A DNA stretch of 64,000 bases from Linepithema humile (GCF_040581485.1 NC_090135.1:12145001-12209000), one strand, 5' to 3'; counted from the stretch's first letter, positions 9,595 to 22,852 are shown. Notes: a model not told the origin generated them from the sequence alone. A program made the numbers and translations.

Positions 9595-12437
9595 ATGGCC
9601 AGCGAAAAGATATCAGGACGATACAGGTTAGCAATTTACAAGTTTTGACAAATATATTAATTATGTTTGAAATTTCAAAAACTATGAAAACTATAAAAGG
9701 ATTGAACCATTGAATCTTCTCTATGAAATTGTTAATAACTTTTACAGGATTTCAAAATGTTCAAAAATTTTTATTTTATTTTTTTACAGAATTTGCAAAC
9801 TGAAACTGCACTTAATTTTTTAAGAATAATTTCTTTTCGTTAAAAAAAATACTATTTTCAAAAAAAAAAAAAAAAAAAAACGTGTTACCTTTTAAGAACA
9901 TCATTACCGGTTCCGGGCCGTTCCGAAGTAAATCTCTGCTCGGTGCTGACATTGGGCAAGGACCTCAGCAAGATCACCATGCCGGTCATCTTTAATGAAC
10001 CTCTCTCCTTTTTGCAACGCGTGGCGGAATATATGGAATATGCCAAATTACTCAAGCAAGCAGCCCAGGAAGAATCACCCATCTTGAGGCTCCAGGTGCG
10101 TGGAAAATCATCCTACAATTAATACGAATTATTAAATGTGAATTGAGAACATTAATAAGTAAAATTAATAATCTCGCAGTATGTCGCAGCTTTTGCTGTG
10201 AGTGCTCTCGCCTCGAACTGGGAACGCCTCGGAAAACCCTTTAATCCAATTTTAGGTGAAACGTACGAGTTAGAACGTGAGGATTTCCGGTAATTAAATA
10301 AGTTATCATTCATTAATCTGTTGTTCAGTTATTAATTGAAATTGATTTATTCGGATTTGCCCAACATGTAGTTTACTATTTATTAATATTGCACACTGTA
10401 ATTTCTACTTAATTTCAAATTTTTTTTAGTATCATATGCGAGCAAGTCTCGCATCATCCTCCGGTGTCTGCGTTTTATGCTGATAGCGAGGACTTTGTCT
10501 TTCACGGCAGTATCCATCCCAAACTGAAATTCTGGGGGAAATCAATAGAGGTGCACCCGAAAGGGATTGTCACGGTTGAACTGCCCAAGTAAGTTTATTT
10601 AATTGCAACGATGATCAATTTACTTTATTAATGTATTCAATAAATTATTTATCTCATCTAATTATTATTATCTTTTTTGTTGTTAATATCAATTTCAATT
10701 GATTAATTAAATTAAAAGTCGAGATTTTATTAAAAATCTAACATTAAAAAAAAATATCAATATCTTAATTATTATTATTATTATTATATTTAGTTTAATT
10801 GCATTATTAGAGGTTAAAAATGATCACAAGATTTTTATCGAATGTTTAGAACTTTTTGAAAAGGTCTTGACGTTAATAGCTATGCTTGAATAGGTGGAAG
10901 GAAGCTTATACCTGGCAAAACGTCAATTGTATTCTTCACAATGTGTTGGTGGGCCAATTATGGATGGAGCAATTAGGTGCTTTGGAGATTAAGCAATACG
11001 GAGGAGACAATCTCAGGGCTAAACTGTCCTTTAAAAGCGGCACTTGGAACGGCAAGGATTTACATCGCGTCGAGGGTTTCATAACGGATCAAGAGTAGAT
11101 TTCAAAAATTTCCATTCAGACTAGTGACTGTAAAAAAAAGAATATTTTATTGTTATCTCCTTCTATTTCTTTTAGTAAGAGAAGATTACTCTTTCTTTAC
11201 GGGAAATGGACCGAGAGATTACGATCATGCGATCCCTCATTCTACGAGGAAGCGTTGGAAAAGGCCAAATTGGAAGCCAAGAGTCCGGCAAAAGAGCAAG
11301 GCAGTCCAGGACATAAAAAGGTCTTGGCAAAACTCTCAAGTCTCAAAGTCGGGGCTTTCAAGCCTCTGCATCAGGTATACTTAATAATCATTTAATGATT
11401 TAATCGATTCCGATCAATTAAATTTAGTTTTGTTGCTAAATTTTCATTATTTTTCATAAAATGTTTTATTTTCAGGATGCGATAGACGAATCGTCAAGTA
11501 TGGATGGCGAGGACACGCCGGTGATGGATGAAATTCCGGGATCTACTACACTTTGGGAAGTCACACCAAGACCTAGTAATAGTTCCAACGTTAGTACAAT
11601 TGAACACATTTGACATTTCTCCAATTACCAAACAACTTTTTTCTCATGATGAATGTTTACGCGCGTCCATAGTTATTTAAATGTTTTAATAATTTTATTA
11701 AAATTTAAAAAAAAAGTGACATATGATTTTGTAATAATTATATTTAAAAAAAATATAGTCTTATTTAAAAAAAAATAAATTTGATAAAATTAGTTTACTA
11801 AACTGGATTTTGATATTTAATATTATTGAGATAAAATTTGATTTCTGATGCAATGACTGAGTCAATGTGAATTATAGAATTTCCAGTTTACTACGTTTGC
11901 AATGTCGCTGAATGAGCTGGAGGCTGAAATGGGAAACACACTGTGTCCAACCGACTCCAGATTGAGGCCGGATATCCGTAAACTGGAAATGGGTGATCAG
12001 GATGGGGCTGCATCTGAGAAAGCCAGGCTCGAAGAAAAGCAGAGGGACTCCCGTAAGGCTCGCAAACATAAGAAAGGATCAGAATATGTGCCCAGGTATA
12101 AGCACTTTATGTCAGAGGAACCTGTGTACAATTAAACAAAAGTTTAAAATTTTAAAAATTTGAAGATTTGGTTCACACAATCAAAATAAAAATTTTAATA
12201 ATAAATAAATTTCTTTTCAGCATTTAATTTCTAAATATTAAATTATTTAATAATTTTGATACCTGTAAATTAAGTAAATTGATCATACTTTAATAATTTT
12301 CGGCGTCTTGATTTCTGCAAAAATAAATTTGTAGGTGGTTCCAATCTGGTACGAATCCTTACTCAGGCCAGGAAGACTGGATATACCGGGGCGAATATTG
12401 GGACCGTAATTACACCGATATCGAGGACATATTTTAA
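9595..12437 (+). CDS. OSBPL2: Oxysterol-binding protein-related protein, ORP1/ORP2 type (short form)
   Basis: ORP proteins move sterols and phosphoinositides between membranes at contact sites (family knowledge). Nine exons join in phase: 9595-9626, 9897-10095, 10180-10289, 10430-10588, 10894-11094, 11176-11374, 11476-11589, 11878-12095 and 12335-12437, giving 444 residues, close to ORP2. The ligand-binding fold is complete: LSKITMPVIFNEPLSFLQR, GKPFNPILGETYELE, the fingerprint EQVSHHPP at 118-125, FHGSIHPKLKFWGKS, EAYTWQNVNCILHN, LYGKWTERL, NFQFTTFAMSLNELE, DSRLRPDIRKLE and the end WDRNYTDIEDIF. No ankyrin, PH domain or FFAT motif is seen, so this resembles ORP2 or the short ORP1 form. The start at 9595 follows an in-frame stop at 9572. 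A longer isoform using an unseen upstream exon cannot be excluded. The polyadenylation signal is at 12521-12526. Confidence 0.92.
9860..9880 (+). repeat. Poly(A) run just before an ORP exon
   Basis: An uninterrupted run of 21 A lies 16 bases upstream of the acceptor (AAG at 9894-9896) of ORP exon 2, where a polypyrimidine tract would usually be. The effective tract is only the short TTACCTTTT. Confidence 0.9.
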
Positions 12438-14820
12438 TGAAAACGGAGCTCGTTAGCTTCCATTACACATTCCGACGCCTGCGTGGATCTGTAATCGAGC
12501 GTCATTAGTGCAAAGTTATAAATAAATTGCCTAAGAGGACAAGTGCGTAGATCGATAATAGACGCCTTAGCAGGTCAATGTCTCTGTGTAAAATAATTAA
12601 AAGTGATTCGCGCGCGACAAGCGTCCTCGGGCACGGAATTGAAATTTGACGAGTCCTTGGGGATTTCTTCCCACGTTTTTCCATGTGGAAAGAGAGCGAG
12701 AAACAGACGCACAATCAAACATTATGTATTTCCGATTGTGTGTTTGGCTTGTCTGCTCTAATAGAATTCCGACACTATTTTTATAAAAGATATAAGTCGG
12801 ACAAGCAGAAGGGCTATTCTTTCGTAGCATCCCCGCTTGAAAAAGCCGATAAAAGAAGACAGAAACTGATCTGAGATCTACAACAGGATGTCCCTGAAAT
12901 ATGGTATTTTGACTTATTTCAGAGACAATCTGCACAACCTCTTGACAAGCCATCGTTCCAATCAGTTTCTCAATTAAATAATGAAATATTTATCTAAAGT
13001 TACATGCTTTCCGATGTAAATTATCGATTTGTCAATTCAAACAACAAATTTCGGATGTTAGTATCAGAATACATCTTAGTTCTATCTGAAATATTCTTGT
13101 ATATTTATATAAGTAATATGTAATGGATATATAAAAAAAAACATGGTATTTTGTAGTTTAAAGATGCAATCAGAAGTTAGAAATGAATCATTTCTTATCA
13201 ATGATCATCTTGTATGTGTGTTAATCCAAAGACAGACATAGGAAAAAATACCAAAATATTTGCTTTCTCTGTTAAGAAATTACAAATATAAAGAACACAT
13301 GATTTGATCGTGTGTGAATTTATTTTCTGTGATTCTATCGGACTCTTTGAGCAGGGATCTCGCAGATTTCCATGTAAATATACAGCGGCTGTATAATACA
13401 CCTGTCAAAGTCATACAACTTTTCGAGTGAGCTTCGTATTGATCAAGTAATAATTAATCCTACAGTAGCACACATTTTGTTCCAATATTAGATTCGGCAC
13501 ATATGAGTCATTTGTGTCCTTGCACGACTTTAACTGTTTGTCATTCAACAAGTAACTTTACTGCCTTAGTGGATATTAGGATCAATATTTATATATTTCT
13601 CTTTCCACTTTACAACCTTTTTTAGGATTGATAGTAAATTACACGAATCCGTGAAAAATAATTAAAATTGAATACAAATGACTCGCGTGTGTCACTGTAG
13701 AATTAATTCGCTACAGATTTTAAATTTACGTTTACCTTAGGCTTTAAAGAAGTTTGCTCGCCGATTATAAACATTATTTCCAGGTTTCAAGTATATTCTT
13801 TGTGCGACATATGCTTCCTAGAGCGAACATTTAGATAAACATGTTGTGTATTATGTGTACGTGTTGTGTGATTTAATTTAGTAAGGATGACAATAATTTG
13901 TTGCGGTTTTCCAAGAGAAAAAAACACTTCAAACCGTGAAAAGATGGCTGAATTCTAAACTGATTCTAAACCATGCTGCGTAAAATGAGTCGCTTATCAT
14001 AAATCGATTCTATCGATTTATCACCAAATTGATTTATCGATTAATTGCTTTACATATGCATATTTCTGACTGCTGTCAATTGAAGGTGAAAAATGTATCA
14101 ATTAAAATATTTTGAAAAATAATATATCATATATTTTATCGCACGATATATCACAAAGATCAAAGACGAAAAAATAAAATGCGGATTTAAAGGCTTTATT
14201 TCGCAAAAGTTATGTGTTTGGAATCAGAATGCTTTTTTGAATCAAGTATGATTTGGAATTCAGGTTTTCCGATTATGGCCCCACTGATTTGTCGCATTCA
14301 TTATGTGTCAAGTTGATTGACAGACTTTTCGCACAATCGAGCTCTTCGTTTGTAGATTATTTTTGGCTGATAAGCGGAATTGCGTAAGCTTTCAAGTATA
14401 CGTCGTCTTGCCGCGAATTTCTGATATCAATATGTGCACATAGAGAAGTAACATATCTACACCCGGTAAGATTTCTACGCTTTGTGAGTGACGAATCATT
14501 TATATGGACGATGATACATATATACAGCGATATCCGCCTCTGAGACTCTTGTTAACAATCGCGCACGTAATTTATAGGAATTATCGTTGTATTTGCGTTG
14601 CATAGATCACGCCGTGTGTAATTGTACATAGACAATAGCTAACATTAGAAATAAATGTTGTTAAAAAAGAATTTGTCACGGTGTTCTCACATATTGTTAT
14701 TTAAACATTTTTTTTTAGATATTTTTACATCCCAGAATTTTAACAAATAGAAATAAGAAATCCAATACAACATTCGAATTTACCGCCTTTGTAAACTAAT
14801 ATTCGAAATTCAGCTGGCAT
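12438..14820 (+). other. ORP 3' untranslated and downstream region
   Basis: The first polyadenylation signal is at 12521-12526, only about 90 bases past the stop. A second AATAAA is at 14650-14655. Whether the 2.1 kb between them is an extended 3' untranslated region or spacer cannot be told from sequence. Open frames at 12500-12950 on both strands look random. Confidence 0.45.
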
Positions 14821-15147
14821 ATGCATGGTGGCAACAGTGTTGCGTTTCTAATATGGCCGCCGGTGCTCAGCAGTCTTCAGTCAGTCTGTAGCGAAAAGGA
14901 ACCGATTGATTCTTTGATATTGGAAGATTTGTGCGATTTCCTGTATCCTGATGAACCGATTTGTGATCCATCACGCTTGAACCAACATTTTTTGTACGCG
15001 TTAACCATTCTACACACCGAGATCGTCGAAATGAGCAACGTACCAACAGGTGAGATCATCGACTTTGCCATTCGTTCCAATTCGATCAGGAAATTTTTCG
15101 TGAAATTGTTTATAATTGAGCAAAGCAAATTGTTACTACCGAAATAA
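14821..15147 (+). CDS. Small hypothetical protein, single exon, 108 residues
   Basis: Not recognised. The frame starts at an ATG (14821), encodes 108 residues with no low complexity, and is followed by AATAAA at 15538-15543, consistent with a compact transcript. The middle is acidic and hydrophobic (LEDLCDFLYPDEPICD), and the C-terminus is mixed basic and hydrophobic (FFVKLFIIEQSKLLLPK). A second ATG in another frame at 14853 has a good context (ATGGCCGCC) but opens only a 12-codon frame, so it could be an upstream ORF or the start of a spliced protein. The gene sits on the same strand as its neighbours. No signal peptide is evident. It may instead be a chance ORF. Confidence 0.4.
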   Translation: MHGGNSVAFLIWPPVLSSLQSVCSEKEPIDSLILEDLCDFLYPDEPICDPSRLNQHFLYALTILHTEIVEMSNVPTGEIIDFAIRSNSIRKFFVKLFIIEQSKLLLPK

Positions 15148-15559
15148 TGAACTGTTAGATACAATTCAAGAGCACGATAATGATTGTACGATCGAATTCT
15201 AACCTATGCGCATTTGCCGTCTTGACGTTTCCAGCAACGACCTTGTGAACTCTCATGTATCGGTATGCATATGTTTATGTGTATGTTTGTACGTGTACAA
15301 CCGGCGACTCATCACAAGTTGTTACGCGAGTCGTTACGGATTCATTTAATTTACAACATTTTTATGCATTTTGTTTCATTATGCTCTAACAGAATCTCAT
15401 TAATGTTCCGTTTGTGGGAAAGTTCTATATTGCAGTTCTATATAAAAAGATTTTAGTATCAAATATGTTTTCTGTAAATATGTTTTTGTATATAATTTTC
15501 AAATATTGACATTCAAATATTGAATTTATGGTTTGTCAATAAAATTGATGCCATGTATA

Positions 15560-17662
15560 AAATCAGGATGGAAATATTGTGATAAAAGCTCTATATAGAA
15601 ATTTGCTTTTACAGAAATAGAGAAGAGAAACAAAGTGTAGAGAGTGCAATTGATGTAAGTAAATCGCAATGTGGGTGCAGCTGCATTGCTTAATGTCAAT
15701 TCCTATATACATATATGGCTCTTTGCCTGGCAGAATTTAACCACAATTAACTTGTTTTTCCTGAAACACATATTTCTGGTTAAATTCTGACAAAACATTT
15801 TTCAACGAAAGATGAATATCAGCTGATAATTGATAATTTATATCCTCAGTGAAAAATACAATATTAAAGATAAAGGGGTTGAAAATAACTTTTTAAAAAT
15901 TAAATTAAATTAAAAGAAGTTAGAAATGTTAAGAAGAAGCATTTCATATTAAATTTTTTCAATCTATGGTAAATTCAATCAAAATAAATTCATAAAAAAT
16001 TTAGTTTTTGCACTTGTTTTATTTTCACTCTAGCCTATTTACTCCAGTGTATTTCAAATCAAAAGGATAATATAGTATTTTGTTTTGATATTTGCATTGA
16101 ATTCCATTTCCATATTGATAGAAATTTCCGTAATATTTCTACAAAAAGAGAATCATAGATTGATGTGAATTATGTAGATCCTCGCCTGATACTCGCCTGA
16201 TAAGTATGTATCATTAATTATACATATAGGCAAGAATTTGCTGTAAAGTTTCAGGAACTTTTTATTATACATTTTTGCTGCACTTCCGCGTTCTCGTCAT
16301 CGATCGCGTAGACAAGTGGAGCACTTCAGTGAAGTCGACGAACTAATAAAAGCACTGATTCATACTTTGTTTCTCTTTACTCCTCTAGCCTACTTTTTAT
16401 TCCCGTCTCTGTAACCCAAATAAAGCAAATAGAAATAGCAAATGGAATAAATTGTGAATGAGTGAACAGCAATGATGGTTATTCCGAGATATTTCTGGGA
16501 AGAGCAATTAAGCGCAAGGTGCTAGTGGAATTAGCGAGTATTTCGTAATCAGCAGGTTTACTTTTGAGAAAAATTCACTTTGTACAATTGTACTTAAGTA
16601 AAAAAATTATTTAGATGAAATTTAATTAGAGATAAGCGCAAGAAACCGTAAATGAATAATAATTGTTATATATATTAATAACAAATTAAGGCGATAAACA
16701 TTTGAAAAGATAATAATAGCAATAATAATAAAATATCTTTGTTGTGAATTCCACGGCCTTGCAAATCCGTTTTAGAGCCTCACTCGGGTTTTTGCTTCTC
16801 GGTGGAGAACCCAGACCACCTGTCCATTCCTTCCTTTCATTTCTCTCTCCCCCTCTTATTCCATTATTATCCACTAAAGCAGAGTGAGAGCCGCGTCTTG
16901 ATTTCTCCGGAACATGGCATGGCGCCTCCGAATCGACAACGTCCGGTGTTGTTGTCGAGGCACCAGCTGTTAGTCGTGCGTACGCGTATCGATACACGTG
17001 GTCGCTTTTTGCAAATCATCTTACTGTTAAACCATGTTAAACCGTTCGATTGTCATTGCGATGTAGATTCGAAAATCGATTACACTCGAGGAAAAACGAT
17101 AGCGCGAAGTTTTACATTGTGTAGAGTTTTTCAGTTCTATGTGATGTGGTGATTTTTAATGAGATGTTTGAATGTGATAAATAGATTGTGATAAACACGT
17201 CGAATTTGTTAGTTTCGTCGAGATTGATAAATCTGTGATTTTTTTATGATGGTAGTCCTTAATTCGCAATTTTCGTTTAATTGAAATTTCTTTGTTGGCA
17301 CAGAATCAGTAAATTAAAGTACAAAAGTACAATAAAATCATAGACAGATTTTTAGTTTCCTGTGAGATATACTTGTAAGGCAAATTTGAAAGCAAGATAT
17401 TGTAACAGGCTTTGAAGCAAGATTCCAGAGAACAATTTTGGAACCCAATCTTGGAGAACAATTTCAACAGAAATCTTCACAGCTTCTTGAAAAAGATCAC
17501 GAAGATCAACACGACAATTCAAAATTCTTAGGCTCTTGGATCAACATCAGTTATCATTTTTATTCGGAAGCTTTTCACGAATTTTCCAACTCATGTTTGT
17601 CTAGTGCCGAGATCTTGGAGCAGAGTAGTGGGACATGCTCTTGTATCTTTCAAAAGCGGACA
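15560..17662 (+). promoter_or_regulatory. Upstream region of the TPD52-family gene
   Basis: About 2 kb without a supported coding exon. A palindromic E-box CACGTG lies at 16995-17000. A GC-richer patch at 16790-17010 holds overlapping frames on both strands, which I read as promoter or 5' untranslated sequence. The frame containing the main TPD52-family exon is open from about 17438 but has no ATG until 17663. Confidence 0.4.
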
Positions 17663-20600
17663 ATGAGAAGCGACATGACAGAACCTGAGCAATCTGTTGC
17701 CCCAGGAAGTAATAAATCACGTGGAAAAGTCTGCCAGGAGCACGGCGGCGAAGAGGATTGTCCGAGCGAGAACGAGCGAGAATTCGAGTCGTTGGAGTAC
17801 GAAGAGGATGCGTACTATTCGAAGTTAACGACAACGCCGAGCTTCGATGATATCGACGAGGTGGGTGATGAAGAAGTGGACGAGTTGGTGATCCACTGCT
17901 GGCGCGACTCCAACGGCGAGATCGATGAGATCGTCGTAGACGATGGCAATCTGACCATCGAGACGGAATTCCTGCCGGAGGGAGAAACTTCACATGACGG
18001 TCGCAAAAAGAAGAAACGATCGGTTCGAGTAATCTTCCAGGATCTCTCCAAGCCTTATCTCGCAAAGATCAGCAATAACCGGAACTACAAAAAATTCCTC
18101 GAGCTGATAAAAGGTGCTGAGTAGAGAAAGGAGACAATGTTTCATCGCTTTTCAAGCGAAACTTTGAATAAAGAGAATCTATTTTGATGAAAATTATTAC
18201 AAACTTTTCGAAAAATTTTAATGAAAAATAAAGCAATTGCTATATGCAGTTATATCACGGAATTAATTGCTGAAAAGTTATGGAATTAATTCCGTTATAT
18301 GAATCATAGCGTTATAACTAAAAGTTAAGACGTTTTTGCGTTTAACAATTTGTTGACGTCTATTTATTTATTTATTTATTTATTTATTTTTGTAATGCGT
18401 GAAAGTATACAAGAAAAGTAGAATTATGATCGACTATAACGAGATGGAACCATACTTTTAATTTTCCTAGGACAACGTTTTGTTCTGCTGAAACTGCGAA
18501 AGTCTGCACATTTTTTGCAATCTGGCGGAATCGGCTAAATTTGAACATAATCGTTTGCTGGAATTTTTAAGCAATTACCTTTTGAGATTGCACAAGAAAT
18601 TATAGGCGATCGCATTTCGATTTTTCATTCAGGCTTAAATGCACGATAACAATTAGATAATATCTATTCTAAAAACTGCAAAATATTTCAGCTTAATTTA
18701 AGATAATTTGTTTGATCGAAATATATCTTTTTCTCTAGTTTTTCCATTTTGTTTGTAGCGATTATCATCAAATGCAGTATAAATTATCATGTATTATTTG
18801 TGATAAGATTTTTTTCTGATGTTATTTAATTATCATTTAGTCTCTATTAATGTTTAATCTCAATTTTTTAATCTTACTTTTTAATAACTATATTTACTTA
18901 TTTTATATGGAAAATTATTTTTTATGATACGAATATTATTTTTATTTTTTGTATAACATTTATAATAATGTTTTTTTGATTACTTTCTGGTGAGAAGATT
19001 AACACACCTGAGCAGTCAACGTAACGCGTTGTATGTTCCGCTACTAATTATCTCCATTTTTTATTTTAGGAGAAGATGCCTCCTCGCTTCACTCAGGCTC
19101 TTTATCACCATCGGATAGCGTGGCGAATGAACTTCAAGGCCTTTCCTTGGAGGAGCAGGAACGCCATAGGGCCGAATGGAGCGCTGAGTTAGCGAAAGTA
19201 AGTTTCAGGAAATCGGGAGATCCCAAGGACATACGGTAATGAAGTTCATTTCAGGTCGAGGAAGAGATACAGACATTGAGACATGTTCTCGCCAACAAGA
19301 TTAAGGTATCGCAAGATCTGAAGAGGAAACTGGGCATTAGTGTCTGGAAGGAGCTCACCGATGACGTGAATCAGGGAATCAAGAATGTCAAAGAGAGCCA
19401 TGTGTACGTTTTTTACTGTTTGCTTTGCTTTCCTCGCACATTTCGTCGATCTCTACACATATGTACATACATGCGTATACTTTATACACATTCTGTAGAC
19501 TCTGCTATTTTTTTCTATGTAAAGGAGAAGTGGATAAGAAGGATGTAGTCCTTCAAGCTATTGCATGTTGTCAAATTTGTTATACTTTAAAAAATGCACG
19601 AATTGCAGTTTTTTCAATCTTCTTTTCTAAATTTTTTTTCACATTTTTATTTGTTATACATGTATTTCTTGTTTCTTTCTTTTCATTTTTGCATATCGAT
19701 GATTATTTTTGTCTTTATGTTGATATTCCACTTCTTCTGCTCTTCAGACATATGTAGAAGCAATTGATTTCTTTGACTTTTGGTTGGGTTCTCATTCAGT
19801 TATCAGAACATTAGCGAGACACTCGGTCGCTTAACCAGGACGGTCTCTGGGAATAGTGTGTAAGTACGCACAAGCCCGACTTCTCTCATCGCGATCCAGA
19901 ATCTCGCTTACTCAGTGATATTCTATATTGTGGTGACAGTTAAAATACTCGATGTATCGCCAAGTTTTAGAAATACATTTGTTCTCATGATGTATAGAAT
20001 GGGCTACTAAAATTTAGCAATCTGTTTAAGAAGATCCTGTATCTTTTCGGTATTTTAATTTAGATAATTTATAATTATTTCAACTGTCTACAAGTACAGA
20101 ATATTGCTACGAAAATACACATTGATCTGAAACAAAAACAAAATTTAACACAGTAAGTACTAATGTTATGTAACATTCAAAAGCTTTGTGTGTAATGCAA
20201 ATTAAAAATTAATGTAGTCGCTTTTTGCACAGAAGTTAATTTGTGCCGAGGATGCTTTTTCAAATTTGACTAATATTTATTTTTTGCTTATCAGATACCA
20301 GAAGACAGAGTCTGTTCTTAAGTCTACGGCTGAGAAGACCACAAGTATTCTGGGTGGCTTTGGTAGTGGCATCACCATGAAACTAGGTCAGATGCGCAAC
20401 TCTGACAGCTTCCGGTCTTTGGAGGAAAAAGTTGGATCTGCCTGCGAGAATATTAAGGTACTATAAATTTATAATTAAATTAAAATTTAAGAGAGAGAAA
20501 AAGAATTTAATTAAGTTAGATGCTAAATTCATGTTTTTTGGTATTTTTTGAAATTATTAACATATGCACTTGTTTCTTCAACTTCTGCAGTCACTTATGC

Positions 20601-20761
20601 AGATTAAAATATCTTTTTTACAGACAAAAGTCGTGCCTTCGAGATCTGGTTCCACACAGAGCTTTGACGAGGCTCTTCGGGAGTCCGAGGCAATGAGGCG
20701 CGCGTCTGCGGCTCCGTCGGCCACCAGTCCGACCATTCCCGAGGACAAGCTGCTCTCTTAG
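17663..20761 (+). CDS. TPD52: TPD52-family coiled-coil protein with long N-terminal extension
   Basis: TPD52/TPD54 proteins are small coiled-coil proteins of Golgi and endosomal vesicle traffic (family knowledge). Six exons join in phase: 17663-18113, 19070-19197, 19255-19403, 19800-19859, 20295-20457 and 20624-20761, giving 362 residues. Residues 151-362 are the family core: LSLEEQERHRAEWSAELAKV, EEEIQTLRHVLANKIK, LKRKLGISVWKELTDDV, the GGFGSGITMKLGQMRNSDSF block and FRSLEEKVG. The first 150 residues are extra. They are mostly acidic (YEEDAYYSKLTTTPSFDD) and end with a basic KKKKRS patch and FLELIKG. Exon 4 (60 bases, phase 2 at both ends) can be skipped without frame change. The first exon uses a weak donor (GTGCTG at 18114), so a short isoform from another first exon is likely. 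AATAAA at 21252-21257 may serve as the 3' end. Confidence 0.88.
18359..18391 (+). repeat. (TATT)n microsatellite
   Basis: About seven perfect TATT units in the first intron of the TPD52-family gene. Confidence 0.9.
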
Positions 20762-22440
20762 AGTTTAAACTCTATACGCCTCTTCCGCGCGATTTAAAGT
20801 GCTAATAAGCGTCGCGCGCTGTATCACTACTGCGTTCATCTACTGCAATTGCTATAAAGGGCCAAACGACGTATCTGTGAACGCCGGACAAGTAGATTGA
20901 AAACTTTGGCCGCGAGCACGATCGTCCAAGTACTATCCTATTCTCCAGTGAAACATATTTTTCTTGCACGCCATTCCCACGCCTTTTCCCTCTCGCAGGA
21001 TCGCCTTTCTCTGGGCCACGTTCAGGACATCCTTAGATCTAGAGGTAAATAATTTTCGCGATTTTTATCAATTCTAAAAATGGATACTTGAAATGATTTG
21101 TTTTCTAAAGAATCAAGTAGCTTTTGGATTTCTTTTTAGTATTATAATTGCAATTTGTATATAAGATATACTTATGGCTCAAAATAGCTCATGATTTACA
21201 TGTGTTGGGAGAAATTTAATCATGAATGAAAGTCTATGAGATGAAGTTAATAATAAAATTACAGGAAAAAGACTTGCAACGGTTTCTATATTTTCATTGC
21301 TGCATCATGTGCAAATTTTCATTATTTTTCTATTTGATATTAGCAACTTTTTAACTATCAAATAGTATTGAATTTAAATTACACTGGTAGACCCATTTAT
21401 TTGCAATTTTTGACACTTGGATTTTTATTGCATAATTATTGGTGTCCTGAATCGACTTGATAGAGCTGCCAAAAGTAAATATTTTCAACGATTTATGATG
21501 AATGACCCGTCCGCCGACAATATTTTACACTGTATACTGTAAACGAAACTTCTCACCTATACGCAAATTATCTAATTAACGCGAGTCATTCAAAACACAT
21601 TCAGTCTACCAGAAGACAAGATCTAATCAGATTCTCGAGGAACACTGCAAACCTTTTTTTGATTTCGTGATTAAGAAAGAATTAAAAATTGTTATATAAA
21701 ATTTAATTAAAGTTTGTTACGGACGATAAAACTGGATAAAATTGCAATCGTAAGATAAGATGTTTATAGAAAGATCTTATTTGAAGACAAATATTTTTAT
21801 AAAAAAGTTCCTCGCGATTCTCGATTTTACAAATGCATATTTTTTATGTGCGCAGATAATCTAATATTAGATTAGCACGAAATTCGAGACATATTTTGTA
21901 TTTTAGCTTTATAAGAAGACTATCGACGGCGCACGGTGCAATATAAGTGTTTATTAAAATTAGAAGATCTATAATTTACACCTGAATTTGGAAAACAAGT
22001 TTGTGCACAATTTAATAAAAATTGTTTGAAAATTGTTATTAACAATAGTCGCCGTGATTCGTCGATCTGCTGCATAATCTTGTTCATATTGATAAATAAA
22101 TTATTTTACGAAATGCCATAAGTAATAAATAATATTAAAATATCTTATCACTTGCAAATCAAAGATTTAATTTCTCTTCTTTAGATTATAATTATTAAAA
22201 ATTGAATAAACTAAATGCACTTTGCAATCTTAAATAATTTATAATTTCTTGTACTTCTCTTAAAGTTCTTGTATTTTGATATTTTAATATTATTTTTAAC
22301 ATTGGAAATTATCTGAAATGAATTGTTTGTAGTAATTGCATTTTATTTCAAGCATTTTCAAAATATCTATTAAAATATTTCAAATTATATTACTATCTAG
22401 ATTAATTAAGTTCTGCGGTTGCCTCACTGTCTCGCCACTT
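20762..22440 (+). other. TPD52 3' region and AT-rich spacer
   Basis: Mostly non-coding. A stretch at 20999-21044 is bracketed by a good acceptor (TCTCGCAG) and a donor (GAG|GTAAAT). AATAAA sits at 21252-21257. Nothing else is recognisable. Confidence 0.4.
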
Positions 22441-22765
22441 TAGGGAATCGCAATTTGTTCCATTTTAAACTTCACACACAATTGTGGAAATGCATCGCGA
22501 CGGATCGTGTTCGAATCGCTCCGTATTTTCTTGTTTTTGTTACTGTTTAGAAGTGAATCTCCGCGCGAGTGTTAATATGACATATAAGTGTATATCACGG
22601 CGAATGTTTTTAAGTGTAAAGTATCAGCGTGTAATCGCTGTTATATGTCAGTAGCATGGTTTCGTCGGTATCGGTGATTCGCCGTTATATGCCCGGCATT
22701 GACATAGAATTATCGTACTCGAATTATTTCTTTGTCAAAGTGCGATGAACTATATAATCATTTAG
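22440..22765 (+). promoter_or_regulatory. Candidate alternative first exon and promoter, copy A
   Basis: This unit matches copy B about 500 bases downstream, sharing GTTCGAATCGCTCCGT, a following AAGTGAATCTC and GTAAAGTATCAG. It ends in a possible donor, TTTAG|GTATGC at 22765/22766. A short ATG frame (near 22656) ends within the exon and would act as an upstream ORF. The exon status is inferred from duplication plus the donor. Confidence 0.35.
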
Positions 22766-22852
22766 GTATGCATATATGTGTCGAACAATTCATGACAAAA
22801 TTCGTGATGGTCTGTCTAAAATAACTATCTCTCAACTGCGTCTCGATTACGC

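Noticed and set aside
12597..12953. Minus-strand frame of 118 codons downstream of the ORP gene
   Set aside because: No recognisable motif, overlaps other open frames, and lies in a probable 3' region.
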